Below are positions 57,401-64,000 of a stretch of DNA of 64,000 nucleotides, piece after piece. Below the pieces are notes generated by a model. That model did not search any database, was not told where the DNA came from, and saw only the letters and a program-made list of their open reading frames with translations. The stretch is from the NCBI GenBank assembly GCA_051294375.1, contig CM119266.1, positions 2,969,812 through 3,033,811 on the forward strand. The letters run 5' to 3'. Position numbers and translations under genes: made by a program. Each line of letters starts with the position of its first letter. The first letter of the stretch is position 1. The DNA is from Paraspadella gotoi (lineage: Eukaryota; Chaetognatha).

Positions 57401-58414
57401 AAAAGGGAGAGAGAAAAGAGAAAGGAGAAGAGGGGAGAGAGAGATGAATAAAGAGACTTTTCGAAAAGGGGAGAGAGAAAGAGAAAGGAGAGAGAGGGGA
57501 GAGAGAGAGAAAGAGAGATGAATAAAGAGACTTTTGAAAAGGGGAGAGAGAAAGAGAAAGGAGAGAGAGGGGGAGAGAGAGATGAATAAAGAGACTTTCG
57601 AAAAGGGAGAGAGAAAGAAAGGAGAGAGAGGGGAGAGAGAGAGAAGAAGATGAATAAAGAGACTTTTGAAAAGGGGAGAGAGAAAGAGAAAGGAGAGAGG
57701 GGAGAGAGAGATGAAGAGAGAGATGAATAAAGAGACGTTTTGAAAAGGGGGGGGGGGGAGGTGGAGTCGAAGGGGTGGAGGGGTAGGGAGGTTAGCGAGG
57801 GAGGGGGAGAGAGAAAGAGAAAGGAGAGAGAGGGGAGAGAGAGATGAATAAAGAGACGTTTCGAAAAGGGGAGAGAGAAAGAGAAAGGAGAGAGGAGGGG
57901 AAGAGAGATGAAGAGAGAGATGAATAAAGAGACATTTTGAAAAGGGAGAGAGAAAGAGAAAGGAGAGAGAGGGGGGAGAGAGAGATGAAAGAGAGATGAA
58001 TAAAGAGAGTTTGAAAAGAGGGAGAGAGAAAGAGAAAGGAGAGAGAGGGGGAGAGAGAGATGAAGAGAGAGATGAATAAAGAGACGTTTGAAAAGGGGAG
58101 AGGAGAAAGAGAAAGAGAGAGAGAGGGGGAGAGAGAGATGAGAGAGAGATGAATAAAGAGACGTTTCGAAAAGGGGAGAGAGGAAGAGAAAGGAGAGAGA
58201 GGAGAGGAGAGAGAGATGAATAAAAGAGACGTTTCGAAAAGGGGAGAGAGAAAGAGAAAAGGAGAGAGAGGGGGAGAGAGAGGATGAAAAGAGAGTATGA
58301 ATAAAGAGACATTTTTGAAAAGCGGGAGAGAGAAAAGAAAAGGCCAGGAAGAGATGGGGAAGAGATTTATTCATCTCTCTCTCCCCCTCTCTCTCCTTTC
58401 TCTTTATTCATGAG
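51424..58414. repeat. 65-bp satellite array, ~7 kb, inverted at both ends
   Basis: About 100 tandem copies (estimated from length) of a purine-rich 65-bp unit. Its most constant part is GAATAAAGAGACGTTTCGAAAA followed by a GGGGAGAGAGAAAGAG-type tract; TTTCGAAA is an 8-bp palindrome. Roughly two and a half units at the left end (51424-51584) and about one at the right end (58365-58414) are in reverse orientation. Internal oddities are an A-rich patch at 53265-53375, a 25-base gap at 56797-56821 and a G-rich insertion at 57741-57810. The minus-strand frames of over 1000 residues here are repeat artefacts. Confidence 0.95.
56797..56821. other. Assembly gap (25 N)
   Basis: Placeholder gap inside the satellite; array length is therefore uncertain. 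Confidence 1.
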
Positions 58415-58633
58415 TCTCTCTTATGCAAAAAAGTCGAAACGCAACGACGCGATTTTCTCTCACGCGTCGAGAATTTCTTTCTTTCTTTTTTTATTTTTTC
58501 TTTCTTTCTTTTTCTTTATCAAGTTTCGCTGGTTTTATCATTTCGATCGTCGCTTTTTATCGTCGTTTTTATCGTCGTATTTTTTTTTTTTTTAATCGAC
58601 GAGGCGGAGTCGCGTCGGGAGAGGGGCAGTAGA

Positions 58634-58720
58634 TTGAAGGGCCCAACCCAACCTAATCCAACCCAACCTAATCCAACCCAAAATAATTCTACCCAACTCT
58701 GATAAACCCAACATAACCCA
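58634..58720 (+). repeat. CCAACCCAACCTAAT short repeats
   Basis: Degenerate 15-bp units with CCTAA inside, followed by related CCCAACATAACCC pieces. Confidence 0.8.
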
Positions 58721-58799
58721 ATCTCTTTTGGCCTTTCTTCACCCACTTCGCTTTTGATTAGTTCGCCACACTCTTTCTTTCCCACCTAATTTCCTTTTT

Positions 58800-59690
58800 C
58801 CTACTCCCCGTTTTTTCTCTCCCAATAGGTGGAGCTCCATGTTTTTTCCCCGGCACCCTCGTTTTGTCGATCCCCTCTCCCCTCCCTTCCCTTCCTCTCT
58901 CCCCTCCCTTCCCCTCTCCCCTCCCCGCTCCGTTTCTCTCTTCCCCCCTCCTCTTTTCTCTCCCTTTTCTTTTTACCTTCGACTTTTTCATGGTCGCTTT
59001 GGGTTTTATTCACTGGATTATGGACCCGAGTTATATTTTTTTTATTTCAAAATTTGGTCGGGAAAAAAACATTTTTATGATCACTAATGACTGTAAATCA
59101 CAGTTAATGACAGTGACAGCAATGTTTACTTCTTTTATATTATTTTATATTATTTTTATATTATTTTTAAATTATACTAACAACGTAACTGTCGTAATTT
59201 GATATTGATAATGATATATTTCGATTTTATTAACGTTTATGAACAAATGAGCATCCATCGTCGACGCGCAAGTTCTCTCGATTTAAATTTTCCCGCGCTC
59301 AGAGTCTCGATCTCATTCGAGTCTTGGTCTCTCCGGGTCAAGTTCGGATCACGTCGAGGATCTGGACGAATACTGTCCGGTTCAAAAGGGAGAGGTCAGT
59401 ACGGAACTCGGCCCGGGTCCAAACTGAGCAGTCGTAGGAAAGGGTCAAGGGTCAAGTCGAAAGGGCGACGTTGCCACTTTGGTTTTGGTTTAGGTCATTC
59501 TGGACATCAACAACATCACCAGATGGTTTACTTGTGGCAAATCGGTGCCAAAATAAGTCAAATTAAAGTCAGAATACTAAAGCGACGGGATCGTCACGAA
59601 ATGGTAGCTCGTCTGACTCCGGATCCCAATTTTGGGTGTTCGAGTCACTTTCGTAAATTCACTTAGACTTTGTCTTTTACGTCGTCGCTT
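58800..59690. other. No supported gene; pyrimidine-rich then AT-rich DNA
   Basis: 58850-58980 is CT/CCCTCC-rich. 59199-59666 contains a 155-codon plus-strand frame made partly of GGGTCAAGG-like repeats. It has no domain signal or supported splice sites, so it is not called. Confidence 0.5.
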
Positions 59691-59748
59691 TTAGATATAA
59701 ACTATGTAAATTAAAAAATTCAGTAAAACAAGTTATTATAGAGGGCTG

Positions 59749-59820
59749 AGGCACAGACGGGATTCGAACCCGCGATTTTCGGTTTACAAGACCGACGCCT
59801 TTCCGCTGGGCCACTGCGCC
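59749..59820 (-). tRNA. trnT-TGT: tRNA-Thr (anticodon TGT)
   Basis: A full 72-nt cloverleaf reads on the minus strand. The acceptor GGCGCAG pairs with CTGTGCC, including one G-U. The D arm is GCC/GGC, and the anticodon stem TCGGT/ACCGA closes the loop CTTGTAA with anticodon TGT. The T arm is GCGGG-TTCGAAT-CCCGT. The internal promoter boxes are perfect: A box TGGCCCAGCGG and B box GGTTCGAATCC. A TTTTTT run about 30 bases downstream can end Pol III transcription. There is no intron. It delivers threonine for ACA codons (and ACG by wobble). Confidence 0.95.
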
Positions 59821-59874
59821 TGTCTGTAAATTTAGAAAAAACCGAGACTCAATTGAAATAAGGAAAGTATATAC

Positions 59875-60150
59875 CAAAAAAAAAAGAAAAAGAAAAGAAA
59901 ATAAATAAAAAAAAAGAAAAAAAAACAAAAAAAAAGAAAGAAAGAAAAAAAATCATAACAAAAGAAAAATAGAAAAAAAAGAAGAAAAAATCAAAAATCA
60001 AAAAAAAGAAAAAAAGAGAAAAAAAAATCAAAAATAAAAAAAAAAGAAAAAAAGAAGAAAAAAAAATCAAAACAAACGAAAAAAAGGAAAAAAAGAAAAA
60101 AAAGAAAAAAAATCAAAAATCGAAACGAAAGAAAAAAAGAAAAAAAAAGT
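59875..60150 (+). repeat. A-rich tract
   Basis: About 275 bases of A-runs broken by G and TC dinucleotides, directly upstream (minus-strand sense) of the tRNA gene. The long Phe-rich frames are artefacts. Confidence 0.9.
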
Positions 60151-60183
60151 CATTGACGAAATGAAATCTCGCAAAGGATCCAG

Positions 60184-60313
60184 GATGAGAATCGCCCACC
60201 GGAAGTGAGTGACGACGACGACGCCCACGACGACGACGAACCCGACAAAGATGCCATGGAAGACGACGACGACGACGACGACTACGACGACGACGCATCG
60301 ATGGACCGAGTGG
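60184..60313 (+). CDS. Acidic gene, exon A
   Basis: A plus-strand frame encodes DENRPPEVSDDDDAHDDDEP, DKDAME, seven Asp, Y and DDDASMDRV, and ends at GAGTGG-GTGAGG leaving one base. That base plus AA of exon B makes a Glu codon, so the junction is in phase. The exon start is unclear: the bases upstream are A-rich with no pyrimidine tract, and an alternative frame (ATG at 60161) would end at a donor GTGAGT near 60206. The product is an Asp-rich protein of unknown family. Confidence 0.42.
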
Positions 60314-60431
60314 GTGAGGTAGAAAATTGACACCTTCACCTTCTCCTGTCTCGATGCTGCGCCCTCGTCTCTCGAGACGCACGACCTTACCCCTTACTTA
60401 CACGACCTTACCCCTGACTTCCGCTGCCGCA

Positions 60432-60907
60432 GAAATCTTCTTCACTTTCCTCTTTTTGAAAACGAGGAGATTGCGACGACAACAACAACAAAATGATGAA
60501 GACGTCAAAAAGTCAAACGGAAACGATTCCGATGCTTATAGAAAAAATGACAACGACGACGACAATGATGTCATAAATGACAACGACGATATTAATGATA
60601 ACGACGACGACAATGATATCATAAATGACAACGACGACATCAATGTTAACAACGACGACAATGATATAATCAATGACAGCGACGACATCAATGATAACGA
60701 CGACGACAATGATATAATCAATGACAGCGACGACAATCTAGCGTTAAACGACTTCGTTTCTAATGAATGTTGTAACGACGATTGTGACGTAAACGATGAC
60801 GAAAACGACGACGCCGACGACGACGACGACGACGGACAGACAATAATGATCCCAACGATTGATCCAAAAGACCCCAAGGATCCCGAGGTCGAAATTTGCA
60901 ATCCGAG
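60432..60907 (+). CDS. Acidic gene, exon B (Asp/Asn repeat)
   Basis: The acceptor CTTCCGCTGCCGCAG leads to EIFFTFLFLKTRRLRRQQQQ, then about 100 residues of Asp/Asn/Ile repeats (NDDINDNDDDND-type). A less repetitive part follows, NLALNDFVSNECCNDDCD, and finally QTIMIPTIDPKDPKDPEVEI and CNP. Ending at AG-GTTCGG (60907) leaves two bases that match exon C in phase, though the donor is weak; otherwise the frame runs into a GGC-rich stretch and stops at 60989. The short hydrophobic EIFFTFLFL could be a membrane or signal-like patch. The unit (about 12 residues) is a coding minisatellite. Confidence 0.45.
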
Positions 60908-61020
60908 GTTCGGCGGCGGCGTCGGGGGCGCGGCGGGCGGCAGCGGCGGCGGCCAATTTGGCTGCCGCTGGGACTTAAATGTCAAATAAATTTCACCTTT
61001 TTTTTTTTTTTCCATTCCAG

Positions 61021-61070
61021 AAAGAAACTAATAAAGCCTTCAGGGAGGAAAAGTCAAAAAGTCAAAAAAA
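61021..61070 (+). CDS. Acidic gene, exon C (Lys-rich) with tandem donors
   Basis: The acceptor is a T13 tract ending TTCCATTCCAG. One base completes an Arg codon, then KKLIKPSGRKSQKVKK and one base precede GTAAGTCTGG, an ideal donor. A second good donor (AAAG-GTAAGC at 61097/61098) would add SKSGKKKKK in the same phase. Both leave phase 1, which fits the terminal exon at 63617. The basic cluster resembles a nuclear localisation signal. Confidence 0.5.
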
Positions 61071-61109
61071 GTAAGTCTGGCAAAAAAAAAAAAAAAGGTA
61101 AGCTACGCC

Positions 61110-61870
61110 TTTCAAACTACTTCGTTATTTCTTTTAAAAAATTTTCCTTTAATAGTTTGAAGCAGAAAATTGGGAAAAATAAATTTGACTTGACCTTGAA
61201 AAAAAAAAATTATCATATACATTTTCTTAATTCTAGTGAATTTTATATCTGTAAATAGCTTTTCACTTTTTCCTCCGGCTTGGAAGGAAAGGTTGCCAAT
61301 GGCAGAGAGAGAGAGAGAGAGAAGAGAGAGAGAGAAGAGAGAGAGAGAAGAGAGAGTCGTTATCTGCAGATTGATGGAAAGAGGCTGCGAAGCAAAGATT
61401 AGAATCAAGAGGAAAACAAACAGACGAAGCCAAAAGTGAATCCGTGAACAACAACAATGACAATCGCTTTTTTAGTCACTGGCGAAACAGAAACAAAACG
61501 AGGAAACAAAAAAAAAAAAAATGTTTGTACAAAAAAGTCACACAACAACAACATTATTTTGGAAAAGATTAGACTTCGTTCTCCATCAAGATCATAAAGA
61601 TATTTGTTAATTTAATTTGTATTGTGATTCTTCCTTTACGTTGCGTTTGAACATTTAGTGAAAAGGGTTTGAAATAGTTTCTGCAACTATTTTATTTTCA
61701 AAACCAAAGCCGAAAAATGTCCGTTTTCTATTGAAAATAAAAATCGTTGCAGAAAACTATTTCAAAACCATTTTCATTATTGTATTTTTTATGCCAAGCA
61801 AAACAATAATTATAATTTTTTTTAGGAAGCTTCAAACATTAAAAGTTTTTAAAAAAAACTTCATTCTCAG
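61110..61870. other. No supported exon; AT-rich DNA
   Basis: It contains a short (GA)n array at 61302-61358 and a local inverted repeat near 61660-61770 (GAAATAGTTTCTGCAAC and its near complement). A Lys/Arg-rich frame after CTGCAG at 61367 ends at 61438 but has a purine tract before it. Confidence 0.5.
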
Positions 61871-61880
61871 AGACAACTCG

Positions 61881-61952
61881 AAGTAAATAACGGATTTGAA
61901 CCAGCGATGTTCGGTTTACGAGACCGAAGCCTTGCCAGTTGACCACTGCGTC
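61881..61952 (-). pseudogene. tRNA-Thr (CGT)-like pseudogene
   Basis: The minus strand keeps the D region, a perfect anticodon stem TCGGT/ACCGA with loop CTCGTAA (anticodon CGT) and a consensus B box (GGTTCAAATCC). The acceptor strands GACGCAG and ATTTACT do not pair and the T stem has a mismatch. It resembles the tRNA-Thr at 59749-59820 in length (72 nt) and arm layout. It is probably a decayed Thr tRNA gene. Confidence 0.75.
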
Positions 61953-62121
61953 ACGTCAGGGTTAAGTAGTTTTTTTAAACTTTCTAAACCAACGTCCGAA
62001 ACAATTCCGACAAATGAAAAAAAATATAATCTCAATCTTATAACAACAACAACTACGAGTACGACGACGACGACGAACAAGAAACAACATCATTAAGGAT
62101 GACTAAAGAAAATATCGCTTC

Positions 62122-62125
<4 letters not shown>

Positions 62126-62196
<71 letters not shown>

Positions 62197-62200
62197 CTTT
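62126..62200 (+). repeat. (CT)n microsatellite before a 3' splice site
   Basis: CT array followed within about 50 bases by CATATACTTCAG. Just upstream, 62035-62120 is open for SYNNNNYEYDDDDEQETTSL and RMTKENIAS, another acidic, possibly coding stretch. Confidence 0.85.
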
Positions 62201-62247
62201 TCTCTCTCATCTTCGATCGCCTCTCACAATATTCGAGTCATATACTT

Positions 62248-62309
62248 CAGCTCTCCCGAACGCAGCCGTAGACCGGAGCGGCTGCCGACCGACTCACTTC
62301 CGCTCGGAT
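62248..62309 (+). CDS. Possible small internal exon
   Basis: Acceptor CATATACTTCAG and a strong donor CGGATCG-GTAAGA bound about 62 bases. In the frame ending phase 0 they encode SPERSRRPERLPTDSLPLGS. The sequence is not repetitive. A second frame (LPNAAVDRSGCRP) is also open, so the reading frame is not fixed. Confidence 0.35.
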
Positions 62310-62399
62310 CGGTAAGATTTTTTCTTTCTCTTTTCTCTCTTTCTTTCGATATAATGAAATGACCCTATATTTATTTTATTTTATTTTAATTTTAAAAAA

Positions 62400-62597
62400 G
62401 GCCTTATCTCTTAAAAAGAGACTCCCGGATCGACCCATGATCTCGAAGGCAGAGAGAAGAGACTCGGCAGTGACGAGAGTAAGAGAGAGAGAAGAGAAAG
62501 TGAGCTTCTGCTGCTCCGATCGGATCGACTCTGCCGCCGCGCGGATCCGGGAGATAAGAAGGAGGAAGAGGAAGAGGAGTAAGAAGAGCCGAGCGAA
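62400..62597 (+). CDS. Possible exon, basic region
   Basis: The open frame RLPDRPMISKAERRDSAVTR continues through VSFCCSDRIDSAAARIREIR to an Arg/Lys cluster and ends at GCGAA-GTAAGT, a consensus donor. It joins the 62248-62309 exon in phase 0 if TTAAAAAG at 62399 is the acceptor, which is weak. A following frame (RQKAAARQLRGFFRTLRSYA) ends at TAG near 62688 and may be an alternative terminus. Confidence 0.35.
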
Positions 62598-62789
62598 GTA
62601 AGTCGAAGGCAGAAAGCAGCCGCTCGGCAGCTCCGCGGCTTCTTCCGGACGCTGCGCTCGTACGCGGCTGCTGAGTATACCCATTAGGGTGGAGTGATGA
62701 AAAGATTGAGTGATTGAACATTATTATTTTGCTGCCTATGGACATGTAATTAAAAAATTTAAAATCTTTTTAAAAATTGTTTTAGCATA

Positions 62790-63150
62790 ACAGTATAGTA
62801 AATTCAATTATTTATGTAGTAATATTCTTATAAAATTGTTAAATTTTAAAATATTTTTATTTTATTTTTAAGAACAGATTTGGTTCCCTTTTATAAAATA
62901 TGTTGTATGATATTTCAATGTTTGGATCACAAAAAATGACTAAAACGTTTTAACATATATAAGTTTTTATTACAGAGAATAAAAAGGTCATAAATTTTTA
63001 CTTTTTTTCCCGTTTTAAACACTGAAGATGACAGCATTTTCGATAACATATTTTATATTTTTGATTCAACTTTTTATGAAGAATCTGAATCTTTATTAAA
63101 AGTTTTAAATAAATTAATTTTAAAATTTATTATTTTATAAGGATATTACT
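62790..63150. mobile_element. Foldback element F, diverged copy 2
   Basis: ATTCAACTTTTTATGAAGAATCTGAATCTT at about 63061-63090 matches ATCAACTTTTTATGAGGAATTCGAATCTGC of copy 1. Its approximate complement (AAGAACAGATTTGGTTCCCT) lies at about 62870. The arms are more diverged than in copy 1. Confidence 0.5.
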
Positions 63151-63440
63151 ATAAATATATTATATTTTACTATTCTGTTCCCGAGACAATATAAACAAAA
63201 TATTTTTGTATCAGATAATCATACTATCTTACATCTAAATATCCTTGTTCGATCATTCAAATATTTTTTTTCTTGAATGCTCCACTCTAATACCCATGGA
63301 ATATTCCAAAGTCGCTAGACTATTACCGCCCGAGAGAGAATTTTTCCTTTCATTTTTTCCCCATTACAGGTTTTCAAAGGATTTAATGAGAAAAAATGGA
63401 GAAAAAAAGGAATAAAAGGGATAAACATAAACAGCGTGTT

Positions 63441-63487
<47 letters not shown>

Positions 63488-63616
63488 AATGTCCACATTC
63501 AGCCGCCGATCAAAATTTGAATTGTAAATTTTTCTTACTTTTTAATTTTTATCCTTTTTTTCTTTTTCTCCATCCATCCAACATTTTTTTCCCTTTTTCT
63601 TTCTCAATTCCCAAAG

Positions 63617-63708
63617 GGACGCTTGAAACGAAGTGGCGCAACGGTGACGTCACGCCACGGAGGGCGATTTTGCGTTACGCCAAACCGAAGCCCAATTACG
63701 TCAAATAG
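63617..63708 (+). CDS. Terminal exon (possibly of the acidic gene)
   Basis: The acceptor TTTCTTTCTCAATTCCCAAAG is followed by GG (completing a split codon) and 29 codons, TLETKWRNGDVTPRRAILRY and AKPKPNYVK, then TAG at 63706-63708. The sequence is non-repetitive and protein-like. Phase 1 entry matches either donor of exon C at 61.07-61.10 kb, but intermediate exons could exist and the link is tentative. The exon contains TGACGTCA, a CRE palindrome, probably by chance. No domain is recognised. Confidence 0.52.
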
Positions 63709-63791
63709 CGTCAATTTGTAGGCGAACTTACGCGACGTTTGTTCTCAATTCTAACCATACGCGACTTTCTGGATCGACAACAGTATTTTCG

Positions 63792-63795
<4 letters not shown>

Positions 63796-63885
<90 letters not shown>
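63796..63885 (+). repeat. (CT)n microsatellite
   Basis: Uninterrupted CT array of about 90 bases, followed by ATTTAAACTTAG, another acceptor-like end, near the window edge. Confidence 0.97.
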
Positions 63886-63886
<1 letters not shown>

Positions 63887-64000
63887 ATGCTCTATTTAAA
63901 CTTAGTCTTTCTCACAATCACCAATCTCGGATTCTCTCACTCGTTCGTTCATGAATTCCCGGTGATTCACGAAAAACGTGAACGGTTCACTCGAGATCGA

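Noticed and set aside
51551-58374. Minus-strand frames of 1052, 1353 and 1085 residues rich in Ser/Leu/Phe/Pro
   Set aside because: They translate the purine-rich 65-bp satellite on its pyrimidine strand, which contains few stop codons. Composition and period follow the repeat and no domain is present.
58634-58720. Interstitial telomere of arthropod type (CCTAA)
   Set aside because: CCTAA occurs only as part of a degenerate 15-bp unit; no run of contiguous CCTAA copies.
59199-59666. 155-residue plus-strand frame
   Set aside because: Part of it consists of GGGTCAAGG-like repeats, splice and start signals are weak and no family features are seen.

Overview
The window looks like intron-rich, repeat-laden animal nuclear DNA. 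Coding sequence is in short exons with GT/AG boundaries. There are TATA boxes about 29 bp ahead of TCAG-type initiators, one intact nuclear-type tRNA gene, tRNA-derived relics, DNA-transposon remnants and a very heavy load of (AG/CT)n microsatellites and minisatellites. An invertebrate, perhaps an arthropod such as a crustacean, fits best, but nothing here fixes the taxon. Six N gaps and many small indels between duplicated copies show a draft-quality assembly, so single-base frameshifts should be read cautiously. Most long open frames are translations of simple repeats.

Layout. 1-12.2 kb is a mosaic of duplicated blocks (A, B, C). It includes an inverted copy of C held between two ~210-bp inverted-repeat arms, short acidic exons, a TATA/Inr promoter at 9.84 kb, a frameshifted coiled-coil gene at 3.6-5.3 kb and a clean terminal exon at 6.4 kb. 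12.2-18 kb is mainly intergenic with a 743-base gap, a TATA/Inr promoter at 17.6 kb and a terminal exon at 18.05-18.23 kb. 19.7-23.3 kb carries a minus-strand gene for which I could join three exons in phase. Its first 5' splice site has been amplified into a 56-bp minisatellite. 24-45 kb is gene-poor: minisatellites, a hAT-like non-autonomous transposon with an 8-bp target duplication (26.2-27.1 kb), foldback elements, SINE-like pieces, a hammerhead-like motif inside an inverted repeat (33.6 kb) and a 12-copy GGCTAA array.

The best gene is on the minus strand from 51.06 to 45.48 kb. Six exons encode transmembrane helices 4-7 and the C-terminus of a rhodopsin-like (class A) peptide-type GPCR, which no long open frame reveals. 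Two of its 3' splice sites use (CT)n microsatellites as polypyrimidine tracts. Its missing 5' exons must lie beyond a 7-kb, 65-bp-unit satellite array (51.4-58.4 kb) whose ends are inverted units. From 59.7 kb to the end come a tRNA-Thr(TGT) gene, a tRNA-Thr(CGT)-like pseudogene and a plus-strand Asp/Asn-rich gene with a possible terminal exon at 63.6 kb.

I see no operons, rRNA, CRISPR arrays, viral genes or toxin genes. The genes look like independent eukaryotic units; no shared pathway can be inferred.
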